NCBI RefSeq assembly: GCF_963877135.1
Contig: NZ_CAWNSW010000157.1
Location: forward strand, 1-64,000
Source of the DNA: Stenomitos frigidus_A
GTDB taxonomy: Bacteria > Cyanobacteriota > Cyanobacteriia > Leptolyngbyales > Leptolyngbyaceae
Length of the DNA: 64,000 nucleotides
Reading direction: 5' to 3'
This document shows positions 42,883 through 52,109 of the stretch, in pieces. The position numbers and the translations under genes were made by a program. How positions within the stretch are numbered: the stretch's first letter is position 1; the number at the start of each line of letters is the position of its first letter. Under the pieces are notes generated by a model. That model was not told the origin of the DNA, ran no database searches, and saw only the letters and a program-made list of their open reading frames with translations.

Positions 42883-43236
42883 CTATGGTCTGGTGTAAGG
42901 ACCGGCATGAATTGCTCTGCCGCTAACGCTATCCCGGAACTGCTCCACTTCATCGGTGTAGCGGATGGGGAGAACATATTCCAGGTTCTCGTGCGGACGA
43001 GCAATGATGTGGGTTGAGAGCACCTGTCCACCGCTAACACGCTTCACGTTGTCAACGCCAGCTGCGACCGAAGCTTGTACTTCCGAAACATCACCGCGCA
43101 CAATCACTGTCACGCGACCACTGCCAATTTTCTCGTAACCCACGAGTGTCACGCGAGCGGCTTTCACCATCGCGTCGGCAGCTTCTACTACAGCAGGAAA
43201 GCCAAGTGTTTCGATCATTCCAACAGCAATTGCCAT
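42883..43236 (-). CDS. ccmK1: Carboxysome shell hexamer protein CcmK1
   Basis: A 117-aa single-BMC shell protein. The core MAIAVGMIETLGFPAVVEAA, the pore motif EKIGSGRVTVIVRGDVSEVQ and IIARPHENLEYVLPIRYT are those of CcmK1/K2. A 15-residue tail (DSVSGRAIHAGPYTRP) beyond the usual end distinguishes it from the upstream copy and matches CcmK1 of other species. Hexamers tile the shell facets and pass bicarbonate and ribulose bisphosphate through the pore. TTTAGGGAGTA precedes ATG 43236. Confidence 0.95.
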   Translation of the reverse strand: MAIAVGMIETLGFPAVVEAADAMVKAARVTLVGYEKIGSGRVTVIVRGDVSEVQASVAAGVDNVKRVSGGQVLSTHIIARPHENLEYVLPIRYTDEVEQFRDSVSGRAIHAGPYTRP

Positions 43237-43420
43237 GAGTCGTACTCCCTAAATTAAATAGCTGAAAAGGTCAGTTTTTTGGACGTTAAACATTTGCTTA
43301 AACCGATAGCTAACAGCTGTTCTGATGCTCAGAATGACAGAAACAGCTTGAAGTGAGCGGCTTTAAACTAGCGTCAAAAGTCCAGTCTATGAACAACTTG
43401 AGGATGAAACACCCTTCTAA

Positions 43421-43729
43421 CTACACCCGGAATTGTTCGATCGCTTCGGTGTAGCGAATCGGCAGCACGTACTCCAGGTTTTCGTGAGGGCGCGCAATGA
43501 TGTGAGTGGATAAAACCTCACCACCATTAACCCGCTCTGCTGACGCAACGCCTGCCGCGATCGATGCCTGTACTTCAGAAACATCACCGCGCACAATTAC
43601 TGTTACACGCGCACTACCAATCTTCTCATAACCTACGAGGGTCACGCGGGCAGCTTTCACCATCGCATCCGCAGCTTCCACAACCGCAGGAAAACCCTTT
43701 GTTTCAATCATTCCAACAGCAATCGGCAT
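43421..43729 (-). CDS. ccmK2: Carboxysome shell hexamer protein CcmK2
   Basis: A 102-aa single-BMC protein, first gene of the operon and about 90 percent like the CcmK1 core. MPIAVGMIETKGFPAVVEAA and the pore loop EKIGSARVTVIVRGDV are diagnostic. The end is short (YTEAIEQFRV), as in CcmK2, the main facet protein and the anchor for CcmN. A strong TTAGGAGAGGGG lies before ATG 43729. It is separated from ccmK1 by 184 bases, a typical operon spacing in cyanobacterial ccm clusters. Confidence 0.95.
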   Translation of the reverse strand: MPIAVGMIETKGFPAVVEAADAMVKAARVTLVGYEKIGSARVTVIVRGDVSEVQASIAAGVASAERVNGGEVLSTHIIARPHENLEYVLPIRYTEAIEQFRV

Positions 43730-44598
43730 ACCCCTCTCCTAACTCAGAGTCATAAGTCACTATGCAAATATTTTGTAATATGTGCAAACATTTGGTAATA
43801 ATGGGCTTCACGAAAGAATACTCCCTAAATTGATGACGGGAAAGGCCATTATTTATCGCTATTTGGAAGCTTTGAGTACCTTCAATTCTAAGAATAGAAC
43901 GATTGTCTAACGTTTGGCAATATAACTGTAAATAATATTTTCGGATTTTAGTTATTAAAAAACCTGATTCTAGCGCTTGCACTTTTTGTCACCTAAGTCT
44001 CCTCGTGTCTGTGAAGTTGGCTCCCCTATGCCAGCCAGTGGATCATCGATCGAAAGGGGCTACCCCGAGCGTCTAGCCCTTGTCGAAGCGATCCTCGTAG
44101 AACCTCATACCTTTGTCAGTACCAGCTTCCGCAGGTATTGTTAACGAAAGGTCGTGGCCTTTAGAATTATAGATCGAATGCGATGAAAATTATTGATTCT
44201 TGCCTATAGACCTGCGTCGTGTGGTTTGGCTCTAGTAATTAATAAAGGTGGTTGCGACAGAATCACCCTCTTGCGAATAGATGCGGCTTGAAAGCTCGGC
44301 TGTAGCGTAACCATTCTCAATAGATTTGACTTTCTCTGTGAGCCCAGAGAGCAATGAGCAATGTTACCAGGGAGCAACAAGCCAACGACTAATTTTGTTG
44401 TTTTAGGTTTTGCTTTTTTACGACAACAGGCTTAAGCTAAAGTAAAGCTAATTAAACTAAGAAGTTAAAAAAGCTAAAGAACTGATAACTAATCAAAGTT
44501 TAAAAGTTTCTTTGACCTTGTTGAGATTGTTTGATGCAAGTTTTTAGAAGCTAGAAAGATTGCTCGAAAACTAGAAAGACTGCTGAAATTTCAGTGCA
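43730..44598. other. Shared ccm / ndhF3 regulatory region
   Basis: About 870 bases between two divergent CO2-concentrating operons, AT-rich at both ends (43755-43980 and 44390-44590). TTTAGGGAGT on the minus strand at about 43823-43834 repeats the ribosome-site context of ccmK1. Two copies of CTAGAAAGAYTGCT lie just before ndhF3. I did not find the published NdhR/CcmR consensus TCAATG-N10-ATCAAT. Confidence 0.6.
44551..44584. promoter_or_regulatory. Direct repeat upstream of ndhF3
   Basis: CTAGAAAGATTGCT (44551-44564) and CTAGAAAGACTGCT (44571-44584), 20 bases apart start to start, i.e. about two helical turns. It ends 14 bases before the ndhF3 ATG, so it would act on RNA polymerase or on the 5' UTR. 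No known regulator uses this motif as far as I can recall. Confidence 0.4.
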
Positions 44599-46446
44599 AT
44601 GGTATTTTCAATGGTTCAATTTCTCCTCCAAACTAGTTGGTGGATACCTTGTTATGGGCTAGTAGGTGCAATGCTGACGCTGCCGTGGTCAATCGGCATT
44701 ATCCGGCGTACGGGGCCCCGACCCGCCGCTTACTTTAATCTCTTGATGACTGTAGTGGCGTTTGTGCATGGCACTGCCCTTTTTCGATCGACCTGGAATC
44801 AGCCACCGCAAGCACTGGTTTTCCATTGGCTACACACGGTAGACCTAGATTTAACCTTTGTCCTCGATATCTCAGCGGTGAGCGTGGGTGCAATGGAACT
44901 GGTCACAGGTCTCAGCCTGCTGGCACAGTTGTTTGCGCTAGGCTACATGGAGAAAGATTGGGCTCTGGCACGCTTCTTTGCCTTAATGGGCTTCTTTGAA
45001 GGCGCCATGAGCGGACTGGCCATCAGCAATTCGCTGCTGCTGACCTACTGTCTGTTAGAAATGCTGACGCTCTCAACCTACTTGCTAGTGGGTTTTTGGT
45101 ACGCTCAGCCGCTGGTTGTCACGGCTGCACGAGACGCGTTTCTGACTAAACGGGTTGGCGACATTTTGCTGCTCATGGGCGTTGTTGCGCTATCCACACT
45201 GAGCGGCAGCTTGAGCTTCCCTGACCTCTATGAATGGGCAGAGACCGCTACGCTGTCACCATTAACGGCAACGCTACTGGGGTTGGCACTGATTGCAGGG
45301 CCAACGGGAAAGTGTGCTCAGTTTCCACTACACCTTTGGCTGGATGAGGCGATGGAGGGACCGAACCCGGCTTCCATTCTGCGAAACTCCGTCGTAGTAG
45401 CCAGTGGTGCCTACGTGCTGATTAAGCTTCAACCGATTTTGAATCTTTCGCCTGTGGCGTTGACGGCGTTGATTGTAATTGGTTCTATGACCGCGATCGG
45501 GGCTTCGCTGGTGGCGATCGCACAAATCGATATTAAACGGGCGCTGTCTCATTCCACCAGTGCGTATCTGGGCTTGGTCTTTGTAGCGGTAGGCACCCAA
45601 TGGACGGGCTTTGCGCTCATGCTGCTCTTCGCGCACGCGGTTGCTAAAGCGTTGATGTTTATGAGCGTTGGTTCTATTATTACTACCACCCAAAACCAGG
45701 ACTTAACAGAGATGGGTGGTCTCTGGTCACGGATGCCCGTCACCACCACTGCCTTTGTCGTTGCGTCTGCTGGCTTGGTCGGCATTCTGCCGCTGGGTGG
45801 CTTTTGGGCACTGCGATTGGGGATGGACGATTTTTGGACGGCTGACCCCTGGTTGGTTGGCGTTGTGCTCTTGGTTAACGGGCTGACAGCCTTGAACCTG
45901 ACGCGGGTTTTTCGACTGGTATTTTTGGGTGCTCCGCAGCCGAAAACCCGCCGTGCACCGGAAGTTGGCTGGGCCATGACAGTACCAATGGTATCGTTAA
46001 CGATCGTAACGCTGCTGACACCCTGGATGATGCAGAGTCTATCTGTGCTGCCCGATTGGGCGTATTTCAATCACACAGCTGCGTTTTTGTTGGTGCTATC
46101 CGGTCTAGTTGGGTGTGGTGTCGGCACCACGGTTTACCTGCATAAAGCATGGTCTCGATCGGTGCATCTACCGTGGCGTCTGTTGCAAGATCTCCTGTCC
46201 TACGACTTTTACATTGAGCGACTGTATGAGCTCAGTGTGGTCAATGGCGTTGTGCTGATGGCGCGCTTCAGCAACTGGTGCGATCGCTACATTGTTGACG
46301 GGCTGGTCAATTTTATGGGCATCGCTTCGATTTTTAGCGGCGAGAGTTTGAAGTACAGCATTACCGGTCAGTCTCAGGCGTATATGCTCACAATGTTGGT
46401 GGCAGTGAGCCTATTGGGCGGCTTTTTAATTTGGTTCGCATGGTGA
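44599..46446 (+). CDS. ndhF3: NDH-1 subunit NdhF3 (inducible CO2 uptake)
   Basis: A 615-aa proton-pumping NADH-dehydrogenase subunit 5 homologue with 14-16 membrane helices. Core blocks are AMSGLAISNSLLLTYCLLEM, LDEAMEGPNPASILRNSVVV (NdhF3-type) and LVAIAQIDIKRALSHSTSAY with the channel lysine and histidine. With NdhD3, CupA and CupS it forms the NDH-1MS complex in thylakoids, which hydrates CO2 to bicarbonate using electron flow from ferredoxin. It is first in a three-gene operon. ATG 44599 is the likely start; ATG 44611 is possible. Confidence 0.95.
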   Translation: MVFSMVQFLLQTSWWIPCYGLVGAMLTLPWSIGIIRRTGPRPAAYFNLLMTVVAFVHGTALFRSTWNQPPQALVFHWLHTVDLDLTFVLDISAVSVGAMELVTGLSLLAQLFALGYMEKDWALARFFALMGFFEGAMSGLAISNSLLLTYCLLEMLTLSTYLLVGFWYAQPLVVTAARDAFLTKRVGDILLLMGVVALSTLSGSLSFPDLYEWAETATLSPLTATLLGLALIAGPTGKCAQFPLHLWLDEAMEGPNPASILRNSVVVASGAYVLIKLQPILNLSPVALTALIVIGSMTAIGASLVAIAQIDIKRALSHSTSAYLGLVFVAVGTQWTGFALMLLFAHAVAKALMFMSVGSIITTTQNQDLTEMGGLWSRMPVTTTAFVVASAGLVGILPLGGFWALRLGMDDFWTADPWLVGVVLLVNGLTALNLTRVFRLVFLGAPQPKTRRAPEVGWAMTVPMVSLTIVTLLTPWMMQSLSVLPDWAYFNHTAAFLLVLSGLVGCGVGTTVYLHKAWSRSVHLPWRLLQDLLSYDFYIERLYELSVVNGVVLMARFSNWCDRYIVDGLVNFMGIASIFSGESLKYSITGQSQAYMLTMLVAVSLLGGFLIWFAW

Positions 46447-46461
46447 TTCTGGAGTTGTACG

Positions 46462-47979
46462 ATGCTCAGTGCTTTGATCTGGATACCGATTTTGGGTGCG
46501 GTGCTCATTGGTGTTGGACGAGAACCGTTGATTCCTGCACGAGCGCGTTTGATCGCTCTGCTGGCGACGGTGAGTGCGTTCGTCTGGACAATCTGGCTGG
46601 GCAGTCAGTTTGATGCCGGGCAAACGGCAATGCAGTTTATTGAGCATCTCGTGTGGATTGAACCGCTAGGCTTGACGTATGACCTGGGCATGGATGGGCT
46701 GTCGCTGCCGTTGGTCGCACTTAACGGCTTGCTAACTGCCATTGCGATCGCCAGTGGATCACCGTCAGTGAATCGACCCCGACTCTACTTCATCTTGCTA
46801 CTGCTGCTGAATGCGAGTGTAACCGCGGCCTTTCTGGCGCAGAATTTGCTGCTATTTTTTCTGTTCTACGAGATCGAGTTGATTCCTCTCTACCTATTGA
46901 TTGCCATTTGGGGGGGTGCCAATCGGGGCTATGCCGCCACCAAGTTTCTGATCTATACCGCCATTTCGGGCATCTTGATTTTGGCAGCGTTTTTAGGCTT
47001 AACCTTGCTGACGGGCGTTTCCGGTTTTGGCTACAACCCTTTGCTCACTCAAGTTTTGCCATTGGGACAGCAATTTCTGCTGCTAGGGGCGCTGTTGATT
47101 GGCTTTGGCATCAAGATCCCGCTGGTGCCTTTCCACACCTGGTTGCCCGATGCCCACGTCGAAGCCTCTACCCCAATTTCAGTGCTCTTAGCAGGTGTAT
47201 TGCTGAAGTTGGGCACCTATGGGCTGCTGCGCTTTGGGTTGGGTTTGTTTCCTGAAGCTTGGGCAGTCTTAGCCCCCTGGCTGGCGACATGGGCTGCGGT
47301 GAGTGTCCTGTACGGGGCGTTTATGGCGATCGCTCAGACCGACATGAAAAAAATGGTGGCGTATAGTTCGATCGGGCACATGGGCTATGTGCTACTAGCT
47401 GCTGCCGCCGCCACGCCTCTGAGCCTGCTAGCATCGGTCTGTCAAATGGTGAGTCATGGGCTGATTGCAGCGATGCTCTTTTTGCTGGTTGGTGTGGTGT
47501 ACCAAAAAACCGGTACCCGTGATTTAACCGTATTGCGAGGGCTGCTGAATCCTGAGCGCGGGTTGCCGCTGATTGGCAGTCTGATGATTATAGGAGTGAT
47601 GGCGAGCTCTGGTATTCCCGGCATGGTGGGCTTTATTTCAGAATTTTTGGTGTTCCGGGGCAGTTTTCCGATCTTTCCAACGCAAACGCTGCTATGCATG
47701 GTAGGCACTGGCCTCACAGCCGTATACTTTTTGCTGCTGGTTAATCGTGTTTTCTTTGGGCGCTTGTCAGAAGGTGCCCAGAACTTGCCTCCGGTGTATT
47801 GGAGCGATCGCGCTCCAGCCCTGGTTCTCACAGCTTTGATTGTAGCGCTGGGGCTTCAGCCTAACTGGTTGATTCACTACAGCGAAACCACAACGACCGC
47901 GCTAGTCAATGGCCGGCTAGCGATCGCCCAGGCAGCGACTCTCACCAAAGCACCGCTCAAGGCAGAAACAGTGGAATAG
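46462..47979 (+). CDS. ndhD3: NDH-1 subunit NdhD3 (inducible CO2 uptake)
   Basis: A 505-aa subunit 4 homologue, 13-14 membrane helices. NLLLFFLFYEIELIPLYLLI carries the conserved glutamate. PLVPFHTWLPDAHVEASTPI, the adjoining VLLAGVLLKLGTYGLLRF and AQTDMKKMVAYSSIGHMGY with its proton-path lysines are all intact. It forms the distal antenna of the membrane arm that holds CupA. It begins 15 bases after ndhF3. Pairing with ndhF3 and cupA identifies it as D3 and not D1/D2/D4. Confidence 0.95.
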   Translation: MLSALIWIPILGAVLIGVGREPLIPARARLIALLATVSAFVWTIWLGSQFDAGQTAMQFIEHLVWIEPLGLTYDLGMDGLSLPLVALNGLLTAIAIASGSPSVNRPRLYFILLLLLNASVTAAFLAQNLLLFFLFYEIELIPLYLLIAIWGGANRGYAATKFLIYTAISGILILAAFLGLTLLTGVSGFGYNPLLTQVLPLGQQFLLLGALLIGFGIKIPLVPFHTWLPDAHVEASTPISVLLAGVLLKLGTYGLLRFGLGLFPEAWAVLAPWLATWAAVSVLYGAFMAIAQTDMKKMVAYSSIGHMGYVLLAAAAATPLSLLASVCQMVSHGLIAAMLFLLVGVVYQKTGTRDLTVLRGLLNPERGLPLIGSLMIIGVMASSGIPGMVGFISEFLVFRGSFPIFPTQTLLCMVGTGLTAVYFLLLVNRVFFGRLSEGAQNLPPVYWSDRAPALVLTALIVALGLQPNWLIHYSETTTTALVNGRLAIAQAATLTKAPLKAETVE

Positions 47980-48026
47980 GCGTCTCCGTCCGTCCCATCC
48001 CCAGATCGTCGTTCCTTTGGCACATT

Positions 48027-49172
48027 ATGACCGACACCCTCAGAGCGATTCCCCCATCCTCCTCGCATCCGTTAGCGCCGTACATCGATCGCTTAAAAGC
48101 GGGCGGTGCGCTACTGCCGGATACAGCAGAAAATGTCACAGAGGTCGTAGGCATTCTCAAAAGCTATGGTGTTGTGCTGGACGCCTATTACCGCAACCTG
48201 CTCTACATTTCTGAGCATCAATTTTTGGTGTTTTTTCCGTTTTTCAAGTATTTCAATGGCGATGTCTCTCTAGCCAAACTCTTGCGTCACTGGCAACACG
48301 ATCGCATTAATTTTGAATATGCCGAATACTGCATGAAAGCGATGTTTTGGCATGGCGGTGGTGGTTTAGATGCCTATCTGGATACACCAGAGTTTACAGC
48401 GCACTCGCAGCCAGCGATTCGGTCACGGATTAAAACGAATCCAATGCTACTCAGTTTGAACCGCTTGTTTCCTGAGTTTCTGCCAGAGCATGTGCGGCAG
48501 TTGTGTTACTACAGCGCGCTAGGTCAATTCTGGAAAGTCATGAGTGAGATGTTTCTGTCACTCTCCGATCGCTACGACCAGGGAGACATTGATTCCATCT
48601 CGCAAGTAGTCGCTCATATTCAAGCAGGGTTGGTTGCCGCTGCGAGTCTACCCATTACTTACACGGTGACGTTGCGAAACCAAACGCATGAAATTATCCC
48701 GGCAGCCGCAGGTTTGACGTTTCTTCCTGATGCGGCGGTGCCCTACGTTGAAGCAGTCTTCTTTCGCGGCACACCATTTTCAGGCACGGTTTCGTATAAC
48801 GCTCAGTCGCATCAAATTCCGCCAGACCAGAGTCGTTTTAGCTACGGTGCTCTGTTTGCTGATCCCTTGCCGATCGGGGGAGCGGGAATTCCGCCCACGC
48901 TGCTGATGCAGGACATGCGGCATTATTTACCAGATTATTTGCACGCTATCTATCGACGTGGTCAGCGTGGCGAAGACGATCTGCGGGTGAAGATTTGCGA
49001 GACGTTTCAGAAGTCGATGTTCTGCGTGACCACGGCCACTATTTTTGGCTTAGCGCCGCATCCACTCGATACAGACGATCCAGAACAGCAGCGTCAAAAT
49101 CAAAGCTATCTGGAAGCCTGGATGGATCGCCTTTTGCAGTCACGCTTATTGAATGTACAGACGATCGCTTAG
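48027..49172 (+). CDS. cupA: CO2 hydration protein CupA (ChpY)
   Basis: A 381-aa soluble protein of the Cup/Chp family that attaches to NdhF3-NdhD3 and catalyses directional CO2 hydration, working like a carbonic anhydrase. Family regions YYRNLLYISEHQFLVFFPFF, FEYAEYCMKAMFWHGGGGLD and DMRHYLPDYLHAIYRRGQRG are present. The zinc ligands of the Thermosynechococcus complex cannot be aligned with certainty by eye. It is last in the operon, 47 bases after ndhD3. The small partner gene cupS, which follows in Synechocystis, is absent here. CupA is chosen over CupB from the ndhF3-ndhD3 order. Confidence 0.92.
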   Translation: MTDTLRAIPPSSSHPLAPYIDRLKAGGALLPDTAENVTEVVGILKSYGVVLDAYYRNLLYISEHQFLVFFPFFKYFNGDVSLAKLLRHWQHDRINFEYAEYCMKAMFWHGGGGLDAYLDTPEFTAHSQPAIRSRIKTNPMLLSLNRLFPEFLPEHVRQLCYYSALGQFWKVMSEMFLSLSDRYDQGDIDSISQVVAHIQAGLVAAASLPITYTVTLRNQTHEIIPAAAGLTFLPDAAVPYVEAVFFRGTPFSGTVSYNAQSHQIPPDQSRFSYGALFADPLPIGGAGIPPTLLMQDMRHYLPDYLHAIYRRGQRGEDDLRVKICETFQKSMFCVTTATIFGLAPHPLDTDDPEQQRQNQSYLEAWMDRLLQSRLLNVQTIA

Positions 49173-49212
49173 TGCTTGTTTAATCAATCGATTTACGAGT
49201 TTGGCTGGTTGG

Positions 49213-49848
49213 TCAGTGGTCAGTGGTCTGCTGCGTTTTCACCCAGAGAGCTAAGCCGCCCCCACGCCCACGAGCAGCAATGAAATTTGGTGTCACTAGA
49301 AAGAAGGCGAAAAAGGGGAGATCAACAATAGATTGGCTATAAAAGTCCTCTGCTTGCACTCTGCGCCCCGGTACAGGGCCGTTATACGCTGTTTTACCCA
49401 AGACGCTTAACTGCACGTATGTAAAGTCAAACGCCAGCAACGTTTTCTTGCCCAAATAATGAGCCGGACCTGTAAACCGTAGACGGACTGGACCCATTTC
49501 AACCTGGTTACCGATCGCACCATGCCCTAACGCGACTGCATCACTTTCAGCCTGAAACGAGATCTGTGCGACAGCCAGCTTCGGGACATAAAAGCCGTTT
49601 CCTAGAACAATGCCGCCACGCCGTACTTTCCGTGTACCGGTCGCAAAACAAAGCTGCCAATTACCCAACAACGACTCAAAGGGGTAACTTTGATGCGCTC
49701 GCTTGGTTGTTTTTTCTGCTTGCAGCAGTGCCTCAACGACGCTTGCAGCAGTGGGGCGATCGCTCCCCTTGCCTTGAAACGCTGTTGCAGCCTGACTTAA
49801 AACTGTGATAAACGGCGATGGATGAGTCGGTATTAGTTCAGCAGTCAT
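49213..49848 (-). CDS. PAP/fibrillin-like lipocalin-type protein
   Basis: A 211-aa protein. The segment FESLLGNWQLCFATGTRKVR and the beta-rich remainder (AVAQISFQAESDAV, VRLRFTGPAHYLG, LLAFDFTYVQLSVLG) resemble the plastid-lipid-associated (fibrillin) fold, a lipocalin-like barrel binding isoprenoids at thylakoids or plastoglobules. A hydrophobic stretch IVDLPFFAFFLVTPNFIAAR near the C-terminus could sit on the membrane. It is convergent with cupA and is not CupS. ATG 49848 follows GAGAAGA. Assignment by resemblance only. Confidence 0.6.
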   Translation of the reverse strand: MTAELIPTHPSPFITVLSQAATAFQGKGSDRPTAASVVEALLQAEKTTKRAHQSYPFESLLGNWQLCFATGTRKVRRGGIVLGNGFYVPKLAVAQISFQAESDAVALGHGAIGNQVEMGPVRLRFTGPAHYLGKKTLLAFDFTYVQLSVLGKTAYNGPVPGRRVQAEDFYSQSIVDLPFFAFFLVTPNFIAARGRGGGLALWVKTQQTTDH

Positions 49849-49909
49849 ACAGTCTTCTCGTTACCAACAACACTAAGCTAACTGTAAGAGCAAGACCGGA
49901 ACAACGCTG

Positions 49910-51136
49910 ATGGATCTAAAAATTACGCAGGCTTGGTTGCCGGGACGATCGCACCCATGCGATATTGCGATCGACAAAGGCACCATCATCGAAATCGCGC
50001 CAGCGATCTCTGGTACAGCGACGACAATGCTTGAGGCCCAAGGCAAGCTGGTCATCCCTGGCTTGGTTGATGCCCACATTCATTTAGACAAAGCCTTTTT
50101 ACTCGATCGGGTAGATTGGCAAACTGGGACCTTTACCGAAGCACTGCAAGAAACCGCTAACGCTAAGCGATCGTTCACCATTGCCGATATTCAAACCAGA
50201 GCGCGCCGGGTGCTGGAACAGGCGATCGCCTTTGGCACCACGGCGATGCGATCGCACGTTGAAGTCGATCCGCTCATCCAGCTCACAGGCATCAAGGCGT
50301 TGCTGCCACTACGCGACAAGTATGCCTGGGGTATCACGCTTCAACTTGCCATTTTTGCCCAAGAAGGCATTACCAACCAGCCCGGTACAGAAGCCTTACT
50401 GCGGCAGGCAATGACACTCGGCGGCGATGTGATTGGCTCTGCACCCTATGTTGATCCTGAACCGGAACAAAACATTTGCATCGTCTTTGACATCGCTCAG
50501 GCATTTAATTGCGATGTGGATTTTCATCTGGACTTTCTAGACGATGATGCGCCGTTGCTGCTGCCTCTCGTCATTGCTGAGACACTGAAGCGTGGTTGGC
50601 GAGGACGAGTTTGCTTAGGACACATGACTAAACTGGCTGGCTTACCCCCAGGTGAATTGGAGGCGATCGCCACTGCAACTGCTACAGCCGGGATTTCCAT
50701 TTTGGCGCTACCGGCTACCGACCTTTACATGATGTCTCGCCGCGATACGCACAATGTTCGCCGAGGGGTAGCACCAGCCCAGACCCTGGCAGCATGGGGC
50801 GTCAATACAGGCGTGGCGACCAATAACGTGCAGAACTTATTCACGCCCTTTGGGGATGGCGACCTGCTCAAAATCTGCACCTTGCTAGCGCAAGTTCTTC
50901 ATCTCAATACGGCTGCCAGTCACGAGGCCTGTTTGGCAATGGCAACCACGCAGGCAGCTCAGGCGATCGGTCTCTCAAAGCATGGTCTTGTTCCAGGCAA
51001 TGACGCCGACCTGGTCATCCTTGAAGCCGCCTCTGTAACAGAAGCGATCGGTGCGGCCCCCAGCAATCGCACCGTGATTAAAAAGGGACGCATCGTGGCT
51101 CAAAGTCAACTCCACCAAACGCGATTCCCCACCTAA
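49910..51136 (+). CDS. Cytosine-deaminase-type amidohydrolase
   Basis: A 408-aa metal-dependent hydrolase, close in layout to cytosine deaminase CodA. The metal site begins with GLVDAHIHLDKAFLLD. Other expected histidines are in RSHVEVDP, VDFHLDFLDD and LGHMTKL. Where CodA has the catalytic Asp (GHDDV), this protein reads ATNNVQNLFTPFGDGD, so the final aspartate is asparagine. The true substrate may therefore be another cyclic amide or amine. A role in pyrimidine salvage would fit the URC-like pair 19 kb away, but that is an inference. Divergent from the fibrillin-like gene. Confidence 0.8.
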   Translation: MDLKITQAWLPGRSHPCDIAIDKGTIIEIAPAISGTATTMLEAQGKLVIPGLVDAHIHLDKAFLLDRVDWQTGTFTEALQETANAKRSFTIADIQTRARRVLEQAIAFGTTAMRSHVEVDPLIQLTGIKALLPLRDKYAWGITLQLAIFAQEGITNQPGTEALLRQAMTLGGDVIGSAPYVDPEPEQNICIVFDIAQAFNCDVDFHLDFLDDDAPLLLPLVIAETLKRGWRGRVCLGHMTKLAGLPPGELEAIATATATAGISILALPATDLYMMSRRDTHNVRRGVAPAQTLAAWGVNTGVATNNVQNLFTPFGDGDLLKICTLLAQVLHLNTAASHEACLAMATTQAAQAIGLSKHGLVPGNDADLVILEAASVTEAIGAAPSNRTVIKKGRIVAQSQLHQTRFPT

Positions 51137-51170
51137 TCTTTTTCTACCTCCGCACCATTGCAGCAATCGC

Positions 51171-52109
51171 TCACGGTGATTGCTCTGTCTGGGAAGCATG
51201 TTCGGCATCAGAAACTTGCTCAGCCTCAACCGTGATGGATGGCGAAACCGTTGCTTCGGTTGCTACTTCTACGCTCGTTGCGTCCACAACCTCTACAGCC
51301 GCTGCTTCTGGTGTCGTCTCTGGTAGTATGGTCTCGTCTGAGATGCTTTCTGGAGCAATGTGACTACTAGCTTTAGCTTCAGCAGGGTCTCCGGCAATAG
51401 TCCTCTGTGAGTCAGCGGTCTGTGCCTTAGTCTCAGGTGCGCGAAACTGCTTTCTGACGTATACAGGCTTACTCTCACGTTTCGCCGTCAAGCCTTTGAA
51501 GGAACTGGCGATCGCTGCCAGTGGGCTCTCCTTTGGTTGGGAACGATCGTCAACCGTGACTGGAGCGACTTTGGTCACGATCGTGGGAGGTGCTTTTGTC
51601 GCATCTTGCTTCGCATTGGCAAAGTCGGCAGGTGTCAGCGGGACATAGGACTCTGGATCAGGGCTAGTAGGCGGTGCACTGGTCGGTTTTGTGGTTGTCG
51701 TCACTAGCGCCTCCGCCCAGGCTGTGAGTTTGGCAACCTGCTTGTTTATTGGCTTTAACAAGGGCGCGATCGCCTGGGAGCGAGACAGTCCATCCCACGC
51801 TTTTGCCAGGGCTGCTTGCCATTCTGTGGGCGTTGGTATAGCTGTTTGTTGATCTACAGGAGCCAGCTGGCGTCTCAGCGTTAACGTCTGCCAACCCAAC
51901 CAGCCCAGTAGCGTTACACTTGCCGTCTGTCCTAACACCACGCCACCCGTAATGCGTCCCGCACAAACCCACAGCACCAGTGCATAAAACAACCCCAACC
52001 CACTCCAGATGAAATCGTTCTTACGATGCACCTCTGGGAAAAAGAATGCCGCCATATAGAGCCCCAAGCTGCTCAACCCCACGATTAGTGCCAGAATATA
52101 CGCCAGCAT
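51171..52109 (-). CDS. ycf66: Ycf66 family protein
   Basis: A 312-aa protein from ATG 52109 (MLAYILALIVGLSSLGLYMA), with TTTGGAG upstream; the longer frame opens with TTG. The first 80 residues carry three membrane segments (also FIWSGLGLFYALVLWVCAG and GVVLGQTASVTLLGWLGW), the conserved Ycf66 part shared with moss and fern plastids. The remaining 230 residues are a variable acidic Ala/Thr/Glu-rich region, probably disordered and cytoplasmic. Function unknown; a thylakoid location is assumed for the family. It is convergent with the amidohydrolase. Confidence 0.85.
   Translation of the reverse strand: MLAYILALIVGLSSLGLYMAAFFFPEVHRKNDFIWSGLGLFYALVLWVCAGRITGGVVLGQTASVTLLGWLGWQTLTLRRQLAPVDQQTAIPTPTEWQAALAKAWDGLSRSQAIAPLLKPINKQVAKLTAWAEALVTTTTKPTSAPPTSPDPESYVPLTPADFANAKQDATKAPPTIVTKVAPVTVDDRSQPKESPLAAIASSFKGLTAKRESKPVYVRKQFRAPETKAQTADSQRTIAGDPAEAKASSHIAPESISDETILPETTPEAAAVEVVDATSVEVATEATVSPSITVEAEQVSDAEHASQTEQSP

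Noticed and set aside
43704..43982. 92-aa frame overlapping the ccmK2 start
   Set aside because: It covers the ccmK2 leader and ribosome-binding site and has no protein-like pattern.
43730..44598. NdhR/CcmR operator
   Set aside because: The consensus TCAATG-N10-ATCAAT was not found on either strand by eye.
49213..49848. cupS, the expected partner after cupA
   Set aside because: The gene is on the opposite strand and its sequence is fibrillin-like, too long for CupS.
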